Assembly: GCF_006717095.1 (NCBI RefSeq)
Contig: NZ_VFQE01000001.1
Location: 3,720,001-3,784,000, forward strand
Origin: Blastococcus colisei
GTDB taxonomy: Bacteria > Actinomycetota > Actinomycetes > Mycobacteriales > Geodermatophilaceae
DNA: 64,000 nucleotides
Direction of reading: 5' to 3'
A program made the position numbers and the translations under genes. Below are positions 1-8,556 of this stretch, in pieces (positions within the stretch are counted from its first letter, which is position 1; each line of letters opens with the position of its first letter). The notes beneath the pieces are model-generated. The model did not search any database, was not told the origin of the DNA, and was given only the letters and a program-made list of their open reading frames with translations.

Positions 1-1175
1 TCCGCCGTCTCCGCCGGCACAAGTTCTACGCGCAGTCCGCGGCCGATCAGTTCGGCCTGGACCTCCGCGACGGGCCGGTCGAGGTAGTCCTCGGCGACCA
101 CACTGATGCCGGGCTCGGCCGTCTCCTCGGAAGTCGCGCCGTCCGCGGGGACCTGCCGGCTTCCCCACGAGAGGGCGAGGACCGTCGCGTGGACCATCAG
201 GGCGGCCAGCGCGCCGAGGAGGACACGGACCGCGGTCCGGCGTGGGGTCGCCCTGGCCCGGGAGGCTACGGACGTGGTCGCTCCTGTGATCCCTGCGGGC
301 GGGAGAGGCATCACGGCGGTGCGCGCCGCAGCCGGCGCCGCCCCGGGGCGGCCGGCGATGACGTCGTCGACGGCGGCGAGCAGCGCGGCGCCGTTCGGAA
401 AGCGTTCGGCGGGGTCCTTGGCCATCGCCCGCCGGACCAGCCTGCGTACGCTCTCCGGCAGGTCGGCCGGCAGCGGATCGGGCTCGTCGCGGATCTGCAT
501 GACCGCGATCTGGACCGAGCTCTCCCCGTCGAACGCCCGCCGGCCCGCCAGGCACTCGTAGGCCACCGCGCCCAGGGCGTAGACGTCGCTCGCCGCGCCG
601 GCCTTCGCTCCCTGCGCCTGCTCCGGGGACAGGTAGTGCGCGGTTCCAATGACCTGGCCGGTCTGGGTCAGCGGCACGCTGGACGCCGACCAGGCGATCC
701 CGAAGTCGGTGATCTTGACGACGCCGTCGCCGCCCAGCAGCACGTTGCCCGGCTTGACGTCGCGGTGCACCACGCCGGCGGCGTGCGCCGCGGCCAGGGC
801 CGCCGCGCACGAGCGCACGATGCCCAGAGTCGTCGGGACGTCGAGACGCCGTTCGCGGGCGAGCAGCGTCGCCAGCGACTCCCCCTCGACCAGTTCCATG
901 ACCAGATAAGCCAGGCGCTCGCCGTCCTCGTCCAATTCCCCGTAGTCGAACACCGAGGCGATGTTGGGGTGGGTCAGGAGGGCGGTGTGCTGCGCCTCGG
1001 CGCGGAAGCGGCGGAGGAATGCCGCGTCACCGGTGAACTCGCTGCGCAGCACCTTCACCGCGACCGGCCGCTGCAGCACGGTGTCGCGGGCCCGCCAGAC
1101 CCGGCCCATGCCGCCGCTGGCGAGCAGGGCCTGGAGCTCGTAACGGTCACTCAGGAGGCGTCCCCTCGGTTCCAT
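1..1175 (-). CDS. Serine/threonine protein kinase with PASTA-like tail (C-terminus outside window)
   Basis: Membrane-anchored Hanks-type kinase. The visible ~391 residues start at ATG 1175, behind a G-rich Shine-Dalgarno, and begin MEPRGRLLSDRYEL. The glycine loop (ASGGMGRV) is near residues 19-26 and the catalytic lysine is K41 (VAVK). HRDVKPGN lies near residue 137, DFGIA near 158, and the activation-segment end GTAHYLSPEQ follows, with ASDVYALG in subdomain IX. After the kinase domain come a Pro/Ala linker and one hydrophobic segment (about residues 303-325, LLGALAALMV). An outer part follows whose DRPVAEVQAELIGRGL resembles the start of a PASTA repeat, so it is probably a PknB-like sensor of wall material. 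The gene runs off the left edge, so its length and number of PASTA units are unknown. All plus-strand reading frames here are antisense shadows. Confidence 0.9.
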   Translation of the reverse strand, partial: MEPRGRLLSDRYELQALLASGGMGRVWRARDTVLQRPVAVKVLRSEFTGDAAFLRRFRAEAQHTALLTHPNIASVFDYGELDEDGERLAYLVMELVEGESLATLLARERRLDVPTTLGIVRSCAAALAAAHAAGVVHRDVKPGNVLLGGDGVVKITDFGIAWSASSVPLTQTGQVIGTAHYLSPEQAQGAKAGAASDVYALGAVAYECLAGRRAFDGESSVQIAVMQIRDEPDPLPADLPESVRRLVRRAMAKDPAERFPNGAALLAAVDDVIAGRPGAAPAAARTAVMPLPPAGITGATTSVASRARATPRRTAVRVLLGALAALMVHATVLALSWGSRQVPADGATSEETAEPGISVVAEDYLDRPVAEVQAELIGRGLRVELVPAETA

Positions 1176-1962
1176 CCGATCCCCCCCGCTCGTCGGCGCT
1201 GCCTCGGAATGCACATCGTCCGCGTCCGTGCAGGTATTGCCCGCGCCAGTGTGGAGGGTGCCCCGCGGACTGGCGCCTCAACTGAACGACGCGCCAGAGC
1301 GGAGGGCCTAGACCGCGGCGACCCGTAGAGCACCAGACGACACCGAGCATTCCGGGAGCGCCTCGACACGGGCGAGCACCAGACATTCGACGCGATGAAA
1401 CCTGTGCCCGCGACACCTGACCGTCCGCGGCCACCGAGCGACGCCGGATGGCTCAGTCGCGAGAGGCCCCACTGCCTCGGCCAGCGGGGAGGCTGATCCT
1501 CGCCGGCGTAACCGGTCGTTGATCAACGTGACGGTGGGACCCGGATCCCGCGGGTCCCACACACTCGTGACCGCACGTCCACCGCGCCGTCACGGTGAAC
1601 AGCTTGCTCCACTCGCACGTCACCGACCGCGCACGATCCGCTTAAGCCTTCCCGACGCCGGGAGTGTGGTTGCCGAGCTGGTCAGGGACCTGCACAGCCT
1701 CGCTCGCCTGGTGCGGGGCTCCTGCGTCAACCGCAACCCAACTGATAGGTCAGGCCAGCACTCCGGCCCTCCTCGGACGCTGCCCGTCGACGTCACGACA
1801 CGGGCCCGGTGGCGCGGCGAGATTCGCGCCGACGTTGACCCACGGTCGTGGTCGATCAGCTGCGAGCGCGTGCCACTACCGGTTCCTGAACGCGCACGGC
1901 ACTCGACGACGGCCTTGGTCGCAATCTGTTCCCAGCCCCCGCCCGATCCCTGAGCCCTCCGG
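1176..1962. other. Intergenic region, no gene recognised
   Basis: About 790 bases between the kinase start and the tatB stop. Open frames exist on both strands, but their translations are arginine/proline-rich shadow-like sequence with no family resemblance. It must contain the kinase promoter. I see no repeat or terminator that I would defend. Confidence 0.5.
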
Positions 1963-2259
1963 TCAGGGTGAGCCGGGACGGTGGCCGCGCTGCGCCGGGG
2001 GCGTGTCGTCCTCACCGATGAGGTGCTCGCGGACGAACGTCTTCGGGTGGTACCTGCGCAGGTCAAGGTCGCGCAGGTGGTCGAAGTCCTCACCGAGTGA
2101 TTCGTGCACCTGGCTCCGCACCCCGGTCATCGCGCCCCGAACGCGCTTCAGACCCCCAGCGGCGTCCTTCGCCAGGTCCGGAAGCCGCTCCGGGCCGAAG
2201 ATGAACAGGGCGGACAGACCGAGGACGACGATCTCGCCCCAACCGATCGAGTTGAACAC
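1963..2259 (-). CDS. tatB: Twin-arginine translocase subunit TatB
   Basis: 98-residue TatB of the Sec-independent export system, which with TatC forms the receptor for RR signal peptides at the membrane. The start is GTG 2259 behind GAAGGGA, because the TatA/B hallmark begins immediately: FNSIGWGEIVVLGLSALF is the N-terminal membrane helix, then FGPERLP is the hinge, followed by an amphipathic helix (LAKDAAGGLKRVRGAM). The charged C-terminal part carries DLRRYHPKTFVREHL, similar to the DLR...P.TFVR..L stretch usual in actinobacterial TatB. A frame open further upstream merely merges with the flavodoxin relic. A Tat substrate (3292-4707) and tatA/tatC lie within 4 kb, but tatB is not in an operon with them. 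Confidence 0.9.
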   Translation of the reverse strand: MFNSIGWGEIVVLGLSALFIFGPERLPDLAKDAAGGLKRVRGAMTGVRSQVHESLGEDFDHLRDLDLRRYHPKTFVREHLIGEDDTPPAQRGHRPGSP

Positions 2260-2296
2260 CGACGCTCCCTTCGTGTGATCGGCACGGCGCAGGCCT

Positions 2297-2937
2297 TCAG
2301 CCCGCCATGGGGGCTGCCTGCCGAGCGGCAAGTTCAGTGGCGATCTCCCCGGCCCAGGCACGGACGGCCGGCCAGTCCCGGAAGTCTCCCGCCATGCCTG
2401 GCCCTGCGCCCCAAGCGTGCCGCTCGGCCGCGGACAGCACCCGCCGCTCCACCCGGCCAGGGAACACCTGGTGACCGAGTGCGCCGATCGAGTCGCCGAT
2501 CCATCGGCCGTCGTCCCCACGCTGCGGAAACGGGGTGGGTCCGCCGGTGATCCCGCTGGAGAACAACCACGTGGGGCGGGCTCGCAGTTCCGGAGCGACC
2601 GCCCCGACGTAACGACAAGCCGGCTGCAGCCACCCGCCCGCGTAGACCGCACTCCCGAGCACCACCGCGTCGAAGGCCGCCGGATCCGGACCTCGCTCGA
2701 CCGGCGCGAGCACTGCGGACAACCCAACGCGTCGACCGTCGTGGCACTCGGGCAGCCAACGGGCCAGCCCTGTGCCGCCGCGATCTCCCGGGTGGCCCCG
2801 TGCCGACTGGCGAAGGCAACGAGCACCCGCGGGCCCCCACCGCCCGCACCGAAGACGGGTGCCGCGCCCGGCCGGGACCGCCACCGGTGCGAATGGCCGA
2901 CGGACCGTCGCGTCGCAAACGCCGGATAAGCGGTCAT
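2297..2937 (-). pseudogene. Frameshifted flavodoxin-domain protein (protoporphyrinogen oxidase/HemG-like)
   Basis: Two reading frames together give a flavodoxin-fold protein. The first frame carries the FMN-phosphate loop (RVLVAFASRHGATREIAAA). The second frame continues with GTGLARWLPE and then FDAVVLGSAVYAGGW, the second conserved flavodoxin block, and ends around TELAARQAAPMAG. The switch is near 2774. Such proteins bind FMN and are often annotated as menaquinone-dependent protoporphyrinogen oxidase or flavodoxin-like. A possible start is ATG 2937 behind AGGGAGA; the residues before RVLVAF do not look conserved, so a second lesion or a GTG start at 2826 is possible. It could be a real pseudogene or a sequencing error. 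Confidence 0.7.
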
Positions 2938-2943
2938 CGTTCT

Positions 2944-2969
2944 CCCTGCATCGAGTCCCTGCATCGAGT
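2944..2969. repeat. Perfect tandem 13-base repeat upstream of the flavodoxin gene
   Basis: CCCTGCATCGAGT occurs twice with no gap (2944-2956 and 2957-2969), 7 bases upstream of the flavodoxin start at 2937. It could be an operator or a slippage duplication. Only the repetition itself is seen. Confidence 0.6.
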
Positions 2970-3291
2970 CGGCCACCCGACGGACGCTAGGTGCCAGGCG
3001 AGGCGCCGACATGGTCGACAGGAGAACAACAGGGAAAATCGAACCTCGCGGCCGTCAGCCACCGACGACGAATGATCCCGCTGATCGCCGCGTCGCACCG
3101 CGCCATTCCGGTCAACCGGTCACGGACCGCAGCCGACACGCGGCACCAACCGTCGCATCGGCGGTCTCTCCTGATACCCGAGCCGGGGTGCCCACCGTTT
3201 CCCTGGGATTCGTCTGCCCGCCGACTGCTGGCTGTCCGCTCTACCTAGCGTCCAAAGCGCCCTATCTCAGGACTCCCAAGGAGCGCATTTC
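2970..3291. other. Intergenic region upstream of phoX
   Basis: Non-coding by appearance. Its right end holds the phoX ribosome binding site (AAGGAGCG just before ATG 3292). A Pho-box type operator would be expected if the gene is phosphate-regulated, but I cannot identify one with confidence. Confidence 0.4.
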
Positions 3292-4707
3292 ATGACCACC
3301 TCATTCGATCGCCGCAAATTCCTTCAGCGCGGGGCCGCGGTCACCGCCGGCACGCTGCTCGTAGGCGGCGGCACCCAGGCTCTGGCGGCGCACGGTGCCC
3401 TCGCCGCCCCCGGCCGACGCGGCCAGGAGCTCAAGGCCGAGAACAACGGTGGCTACGGGCCCATTGCGCCGGTCAACGACATGGCGACCGGTCTGCCCCT
3501 GCTGGCCCTGCCGTCCGGCTTCGACTACACGTCGTTCGGCTACAGCGCTGCCTACGCGACCGCCCTGGGCAAGCCCGCGACCGGCTCCGACGGCTACCCG
3601 ACGCCGGACCGGCATGACGGGATGGCCACCTTCGCCACCGGCGACGACAACGTCATCCGACTGGTCCGCAACCACGAGCGTGGCTACGGGCCCGCCGAAG
3701 GGCTGCAGGGCGACCCCGACAACGCCTACGACCCGGTGGGCGGCGGTGCCTGCACGACGCTCACCTTCGACACGGACCGCTTCGAGCTGACCGACAGCTT
3801 CATCAGCATCAACGGCACGTCGGTCAACTGCGCCGGCGGTCCCACCCCGTGGGGCTCGTGGCTGACCTGTGAGGAGACCGTCAACGGCAGGCAGAACGGG
3901 TTCACCCGCGACCACGGCTACGTCTTCGAGGTGCCGGCGGAGGGCGGCGTCGTGACCGACCCGGAGCCCTACCGCGCCATGGGTCGCTTCGTGCACGAGG
4001 CCGTGGCCATCGACCCGGCCAGCGGCATCGTGTACGAGACCGAAGACAGCGGAAACACCTCCGGCTTCTACCGGTTCCTCCCAACTGACCCGCGGAACCT
4101 CGCCGCCGGCGGGCAGCTGCAGATGCTGGCCGTGAAGGGGAAGCCCGGGTTCCAGACCTACACCGGCGTCAACGACCGGGTCGGCAACCCCATGCCGGTC
4201 GAGTGGGTGACCATCGCAGACCCGGACCCCGCGGCCATCACCACCGAGTCAGTCTTCAGCCAGGGCGCCGCGCAGGGTGGTGCCGCGTTCGCCCGGCTGG
4301 AGGGCTGCTGGTACGACGGCGGCAGCATCTTCTTCAACGCCACCAGCGGTGGCGACGCCCAGGCCGGGCAGGTCTGGGAGTACCGGCCCCGCGGCCGTTC
4401 CGGCGGCCAGCTGATCCTGCTGTTCGAGTCGCCGTCACGGGAGGTGCTGGACGCGCCGGACAACATCACCGTCAGCCCCCGCGGCGGCCTCGTGCTGTGC
4501 GAGGACGGAGGCGGCGACCAGTACGTCCGCGGACTCAACGAGCGGGGCGAGATCTTCGACTTCGCACTGAACAACATCCAGACACCGGCGGACGCAGAGT
4601 TCGCCGGAGCATGCTTCAGCCCCGATGGCGAGATCATGTTCGTCAACGTCCAGACCCCGGGCGTGAGCTTCGCCATCCGTGGCCCCTGGGAGAACGGCGC
4701 CCTCTGA
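3292..4707 (+). CDS. phoX: Tat-exported PhoX-type phosphatase (DUF839)
   Basis: 471-residue secreted protein. It opens with a classic twin-arginine signal: DRRKFLQRGAAVTAGTLLVG, then an Ala-rich cleavage region near residues 33-42. The mature part shows the PhoX/DUF839 layout: an N-terminal region with GFDYTSFGYSA, RLVRNHER, GACTTLTFD and CAGGPTPWGSWLTCEE, then HGYVFEVP, VHEAVAIDPASGIVYETED and DNITVSPRGGLVLCED. PhoX enzymes are Ca/Fe-dependent alkaline phosphatases that release phosphate from organic esters outside the cell. The E and C residues of TCEE and the acidic VYETED and LCED motifs match expected metal-binding positions. A strong start signal (AAGGAGCGCATTTCATG) and a perfect terminator downstream make it a single-gene unit. 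The neighbouring Tat genes fit its export route. Confidence 0.9.
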   Translation: MTTSFDRRKFLQRGAAVTAGTLLVGGGTQALAAHGALAAPGRRGQELKAENNGGYGPIAPVNDMATGLPLLALPSGFDYTSFGYSAAYATALGKPATGSDGYPTPDRHDGMATFATGDDNVIRLVRNHERGYGPAEGLQGDPDNAYDPVGGGACTTLTFDTDRFELTDSFISINGTSVNCAGGPTPWGSWLTCEETVNGRQNGFTRDHGYVFEVPAEGGVVTDPEPYRAMGRFVHEAVAIDPASGIVYETEDSGNTSGFYRFLPTDPRNLAAGGQLQMLAVKGKPGFQTYTGVNDRVGNPMPVEWVTIADPDPAAITTESVFSQGAAQGGAAFARLEGCWYDGGSIFFNATSGGDAQAGQVWEYRPRGRSGGQLILLFESPSREVLDAPDNITVSPRGGLVLCEDGGGDQYVRGLNERGEIFDFALNNIQTPADAEFAGACFSPDGEIMFVNVQTPGVSFAIRGPWENGAL

Positions 4708-4771
4708 GCCCAGCACCGCGTGGGCACCACCGGGAGCTGAACTCCTCCGGGTCAAGCCCTCGCCCGTACTA

Positions 4772-4809
4772 CTGCGCCCCGGCATCCCGCCCCGGATGCC
4801 GGGGCGCAG
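4772..4809 (+). terminator. Strong intrinsic terminator after phoX
   Basis: A perfect 16-base-pair inverted repeat (CTGCGCCCCGGCATCC and its complement) with a 6-base loop, starting 64 bases after the phoX stop. There is no U-tract, as is common in high-GC actinobacteria. Confidence 0.8.
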
Positions 4810-5376
4810 CCGGCTCTACGGGTAGGACGGATGCGACTTCTTACAACTTCTCCGCCTCGCCCCTCGGAATCGGCTTCCTCCGAGCCTTCCGCCGTCCGGC
4901 AGATTCGATGCCGGTAAAGGCCCGCGGGATCGGCACACGTCGCACGGAAACCTTCCAGACTGCAGCCGGTTCCAGTTCTGCTCTGAACTGGTTGATCGGT
5001 CCGCCCAGATGCGGATGCCCGCGGTGCCGAACCAGTCTGACGTGGCCCACAGGCACATCCGCAGCGACCTGTAGCGGCCGACGGGGCGCCAATTCCCGTG
5101 GTGCTGGAGGCAGCGCCGGAACTCCTCGAGCGGCTCTCCGACCCCACCAATCACGCCCGACTGCTTCACGATCATCGCCGTCCTGAGGCCAGGCCATCCC
5201 CGCGACTTGCAGATCAAGCCGCGAGGATTTCTGGGGCGACCGGGCGCTGGGCGCGACCAGCGGACATCGAGGACCCCTACGTGGTCGGGGCACCTATGCA
5301 GCTGATCCCTGACTCGACTGGGGCGCCCTTTCCCTCCGGACGGAGCAGCACCCGGCCGCGCCCGGGTGCGTGAGGT
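4810..5376. other. Region between phoX terminator and tatC, no gene assigned
   Basis: Several frames are open. The most protein-like is on the minus strand from ATG 5175 (beginning MIVKQSGVIGGVGEPLEEF), but it has no family resemblance and no good ribosome binding site, so I do not call a gene. A plus-strand stretch near 5098 (LEAAPELLERLSD) could equally be a fragment. Confidence 0.4.
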
Positions 5377-6297
5377 TCATGTCGACGGGCTGTGCAGCGG
5401 TTCGCTTTGAGTCGCCCGACCATCGAGTGCCGACGGAGCCGCGTCCAGCGGCGAGGCCTCGTCGTCGTCGAGATCGTGGAAGGACTCGATCGCCGCCCGG
5501 CGGGCGCGCCGCTTGTCCACCACCCGCGCCACCTGGATCGCCCCCTCGAACAGCACGATCATGGGCACGGCCATCACCAGCATGGTGAACGGATCCTGGG
5601 TCGGTGTCACGAAGGCGGCGAAGACGAAGGTCAGGAAGACGATCCAGCGGCGCGCGGAGGACAGCGCCGCGTAGCTGAGGGCGCCGACCAGATTCAGCAT
5701 CACGGCGATCAGGGGCAGCTCGAAGGAGACCCCGAAGGCGAGCAGCAGCGAGATGACGAAGCCGATGTAGTCCTGCGCGGTGAGTGCGACGATGACGCCG
5801 TCGCCGGCCAGGCCCAGCAGCAGCCGAAGCCCCGCCGCGAGGGATACGTAGGCGAGCGCGGCGCCGAGCGCGAAGAGCCCGGACGAGGCGGCAACGAAGG
5901 ACACTCCGTAGAGCTTTTCGTTCCGCTTGAGCCCCGGCGTGATGAAGCGCCACAGCTGGAAGAGCCAGAACGGTGCCGACAGAACGATCCCGACGATGAA
6001 GCTGATCTTGAGCCGGATCAACGCGCCGCCGAAGACATCGGTGATCAGCAGTCCGCAATCACCGTCGGCGTCGTTGTAGCGGAGGTCTTCCGGGAGGCCG
6101 CAGTACGGGGCCCTGATGAAGGCGCCGAGCCCGTGCTCGTACCACCAGAACGCCAGTGCGGTGCCCAGCAGGATGAACAGCAGCGACAGGCCGACCCGCT
6201 TCCGCAGTTCGGTGAGATGCGCGACGAGGGTCATCGTGGCCGTGCCGTCCCTCGAGGAGCGACGACGGCGAGGGCGCCCGCGACCCTGAACGTTCAC
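5377..6297 (-). CDS. tatC: Twin-arginine translocase subunit TatC
   Basis: 306-residue polytopic membrane protein that recognises RR signal peptides. The conserved N-terminus TLVAHLTELRKRVGLSLLF matches TatC (the S/T-L-x-x-H-L-x-E-L-R motif), and six hydrophobic spans follow. Typical blocks are WRFITPGLKRNEKLYG, FGVSFELPL and the FVTPTQDPFTM stretch before the last helix, plus an acidic C-terminal tail. The chosen GTG 6297 keeps an arginine-rich leader (GRGRPRRRRSSRDG) before the first helix, comparable to the basic leader of other actinobacterial TatC proteins. ATG 6234 (MTLVAHL) with an upstream GAGGGA is a credible alternative. It lies 16 bases downstream of tatA and is clearly co-transcribed with it. 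Confidence 0.93.
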   Translation of the reverse strand: MNVQGRGRPRRRRSSRDGTATMTLVAHLTELRKRVGLSLLFILLGTALAFWWYEHGLGAFIRAPYCGLPEDLRYNDADGDCGLLITDVFGGALIRLKISFIVGIVLSAPFWLFQLWRFITPGLKRNEKLYGVSFVAASSGLFALGAALAYVSLAAGLRLLLGLAGDGVIVALTAQDYIGFVISLLLAFGVSFELPLIAVMLNLVGALSYAALSSARRWIVFLTFVFAAFVTPTQDPFTMLVMAVPMIVLFEGAIQVARVVDKRRARRAAIESFHDLDDDEASPLDAAPSALDGRATQSEPLHSPST

Positions 6298-6313
6298 GGT
6301 GAGTCGGCGTCGG

Positions 6314-6604
6314 TCAGCGGGCGCCGTCGAGCCCGGTTGACAGCGCGCCATCGTGCCGGCGGGGGCTCCCGCCCGAACGGGCATCGATGTCCGTGGCCCG
6401 CACCGGGGCGGCGATCTCCCGGCTGACCGGTATGCCGTCGTCAGCGGTCTTGCCGCCGTCGTCGTCCTTCATGCTCTTTATCTCGCCCTTGAAGATGCGC
6501 AACGACCGGCCCAGCGACCGAGAGGCGTCCGGCAGCTTCTTGTAACCGAACAGCAGCAGGATCGCCAGGAGGATCAAGCCGATCTCCATGGGTCCGAGAC
6601 TCAT
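6314..6604 (-). CDS. tatA: Twin-arginine translocase subunit TatA
   Basis: 96-residue pore-forming Tat subunit. The start at ATG 6604 has a good Shine-Dalgarno (GAAGGAG). MEIGLILLAILLLFGYKKLP is the N-terminal transmembrane helix and hinge. DASRSLGRSLRIFKGEI is the amphipathic helix, with the conserved F-K-x-E ending, followed by a flexible charged tail. It is the first gene of a tatA-tatC unit. Note FGYKKLPD instead of the FGPERLP of the TatB at 1963-2259, which cleanly separates the two paralogues. Confidence 0.92.
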   Translation of the reverse strand: MSLGPMEIGLILLAILLLFGYKKLPDASRSLGRSLRIFKGEIKSMKDDDGGKTADDGIPVSREIAAPVRATDIDARSGGSPRRHDGALSTGLDGAR

Positions 6605-6874
6605 TGGGTTTCTCCTTCGTCGTGGGGGCACTGCGGGGCTCACCGCGCTGCGGGCCGACGTGCTCGGCCCGGGATGCGGGCTGAGTCGCAGCTCACTGAC
6701 GGCGACGCTACGAGGTGCCAGAGACACGGAGGTGGCCGAGGAACAGAATCGGGGTGAACCCACCGCTTCCCCGTGTCCGGCCGAACGAGCCCAGGGCGCA
6801 CCGAGCCCGGAGACTCGGCCCTCTGCTCTCTCGCGTCACGGGTCGGTCCTGGACGCGGGCGTCGAGGACCCGCC

Positions 6875-7537
6875 TCACCGGCGGACCAGGTCGGCGTAGA
6901 CCACGACGTTGCCGAGGTAACTGCGTTCGGTGCGGTCGAACTCCCCGCCGCAGGTGATCAGCCGGAGTTCCGGGTCCGGCGTCCTGCCGTAGACGCGCTC
7001 GGTGGGGAACTCGTCCTTCGCGTACGCCTCGACCGCGCGCACCCGGAACGTCGCCGTGGTGCCGTCCCCCCGGTCGATGAGCACCTCGTCACCGACCTCG
7101 AGGGTCTCCAGCCGGTGGAAGACCGCCGGCCCGGTGTAGTCGTCCACATGACCGACCACCACGGCGGGTCCTGGCTCCCCCGGTTCCGGGCCGTCCACAT
7201 ACCAGCCGGCCGCGTCGAAGTCCGTGGGCACCTCCAGCGCGCCACAGACATCCAACCCGAGCCCGCCGACCGGCGCGTCCACGTCGAGAACCGGGACGCG
7301 GACCCGCGACGGGTCTGCGACCGGCAGGTTCTCCGGTGCGGTGGAGACAGCACGGGGCACCGACGGAGGCGCCGTCGGCGAGCCGGAGTTCGCGCCACTC
7401 GGGTGCGCAATGTCCCGGTCCGCCGTTGTGGCCGAGGTGGCGCAACCGCTGAACAGCGCGGTGGCGAGTGCCACGGTGGCCGCCGCCGCACCCGGCGTAC
7501 GACCACCGCGGGCCCTCGTCATCAACGAACGGATCAT
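6875..7537 (-). CDS. Class F (actinobacterial) sortase, lipoprotein-like
   Basis: 220-residue transpeptidase of the sortase superfamily. The N-terminus has an arginine-rich segment and a hydrophobic stretch ending in LFSGC, a plausible lipobox, followed by a Ser/Pro/Thr linker. The catalytic domain begins around RVRVPVLDVDAPVGGLGL. Catalytic residues are visible: His in VVVGHVDD (near residue 127), Cys in LITCGG (near 194) and a following Arg in FDRTERSYLGN. Class F sortases attach or polymerise surface proteins at the cell wall. The start ATG overlaps the stop of the upstream gene by four bases (ATGA), so the two are translationally coupled, and that upstream gene is probably its substrate. 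Confidence 0.88.
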   Translation of the reverse strand: MIRSLMTRARGGRTPGAAAATVALATALFSGCATSATTADRDIAHPSGANSGSPTAPPSVPRAVSTAPENLPVADPSRVRVPVLDVDAPVGGLGLDVCGALEVPTDFDAAGWYVDGPEPGEPGPAVVVGHVDDYTGPAVFHRLETLEVGDEVLIDRGDGTTATFRVRAVEAYAKDEFPTERVYGRTPDPELRLITCGGEFDRTERSYLGNVVVYADLVRR

Positions 7538-7941
7538 TCGCGGGTCTGCTCCGGACGCCGCCGGAGGAGCACCGACCCGGCGACGGCACCGGGGCCCAGC
7601 GTGCCGGCACCGAGCAGGATCACCGAGCTGACGCCGCCCTCCTCCGTGCCCGCCGTACCGCCGACACCGGTGTCCACACCCCCGGCCGGGGCGCTGCCGT
7701 CGTCATCGTCGTCGCTGCCGTGGTTGCTGGTGAGCGTGCCCCCGGCACCGGTGTCGACGCCCCCGGCCGGGGCACTGCCGTTGTCGTCGGCGTCGTCGTC
7801 TCCGTTGTCGTCGTGCTGACTGGTGCTGGTATCACTCCCGCCGTCGGCATGCGCGATGCCCACGACGCCCAGGGTGGCAGCTGCCGTCGCCACGAACGCG
7901 GCGGCAGTGAGGGTGGTGAGTCGCTTGAGAGTGACGTTCAC
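7534..7941 (-). CDS. Small secreted repeat protein, probable sortase substrate
   Basis: 135-residue protein started by GTG 7941 behind a perfect AGGAGG. It has a signal peptide (about residues 1-30, basic then hydrophobic, ending AHADG), then an acidic Asp/Asn/Ser-rich region. That region contains two copies of GSAPAGGVDTG(A/V)GGT separated by poly-Asp. The C-terminus has a hydrophobic helix (SSVILLGAGTLGPGAVAGS) and a positively charged tail (LLRRRPEQTRE). This is the layout of a sortase sorting signal, except that no LPxTG is present: the VDTG in the repeat would take its place. The overlap with the sortase supports an enzyme-substrate pair. No family is recognised. Confidence 0.8.
   Translation of the reverse strand: MNVTLKRLTTLTAAAFVATAAATLGVVGIAHADGGSDTSTSQHDDNGDDDADDNGSAPAGGVDTGAGGTLTSNHGSDDDDDGSAPAGGVDTGVGGTAGTEEGGVSSVILLGAGTLGPGAVAGSVLLRRRPEQTRE
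7660..7785. repeat. Two direct repeats coding for GSAPAGGVDTG units
   Basis: Nearly identical stretches around 7670-7696 and 7749-7775, both containing ACCGGTGTC(C/G)AC(A/G)CCCCCGGCCGGGGC, encode the duplicated candidate sorting motif of the small secreted protein. The duplication is in frame. Confidence 0.75.
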
Positions 7942-8289
7942 GGTGACCTCCTGTGCGGACTGGTGTCGGTACAGGAGGAACTGTGTCCGCGCGGAGTGAA
8001 CGGCTGGTGGCAACGAGCTGAATCGCGTGGATGCCCCCCTGCCGGGCCGTCGGGCGCCGCCGCGCGACAGCGGGGGCTCAGCCTCCGTAGTGCCCGCCGG
8101 GGGTACGAGCACCCAGCCCCGTGATGGTGCGGCCCCTGACCCGCGGGGGCCCGCACGCGCGGGCGTCGTCCCGGTACGGGGTGGGCGGGCCGGCCTGGAA
8201 ATCACGTGTCGCGGCGTGTCCGGCACCTAAATGCAGCGTGTTGCTCCGCCGGCCTGGACATCGCCTGCGAACCGGACCGACCATCTGTC
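7942..8289. other. Intergenic region upstream of the sortase operon
   Basis: It holds the promoter region for the substrate-sortase pair on the minus strand. No motif stands out beyond the AGGAGG next to the start. Confidence 0.4.
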
Positions 8290-8556
8290 ATGGCGTCAGC
8301 GGCGCGTGGTGTCACGGCGAGACAGCCCGGCCCGTCGGGTCGGATGCGCCTGGAGATCACCCGCCAGCTACGCCAGCTGGCGATGAATCGGCAGTCGGCG
8401 GCCGTGCTCCGCGCGCGGGCCGACCGGGCCGGCCGGAACGCGCAGCCGCAGGTGGCCGAGCTGCTGGGCGCGCTCGCCCAGCGGCGCCGGGAGGCAGCCG
8501 AGAGCAGTGCGCGGGCCCTGGCCATGCTGGGGGTGACCGTTGGCGGTCGACGCTAG
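8290..8556 (+). CDS. Small hypothetical helical protein
   Basis: About 88 residues from ATG 8290, or 70 from ATG 8344 (MRLEITRQLRQLAM). The sequence is a run of Arg/Ala/Gln-rich amphipathic helix (VLRARADRAGRNAQPQV, ELLGALAQRRREAAESSARA), which has the composition of a genuine coding frame. No family is recognised and neither start has a clear ribosome binding site. It may be a small regulatory or nucleoid-associated helix protein, but that is a guess. Confidence 0.4.
   Translation: MASAARGVTARQPGPSGRMRLEITRQLRQLAMNRQSAAVLRARADRAGRNAQPQVAELLGALAQRRREAAESSARALAMLGVTVGGRR

Noticed and set aside
1519-1953. 144-codon frame upstream of tatB
   Set aside because: No motif and no ribosome site; composition like random GC-rich DNA.
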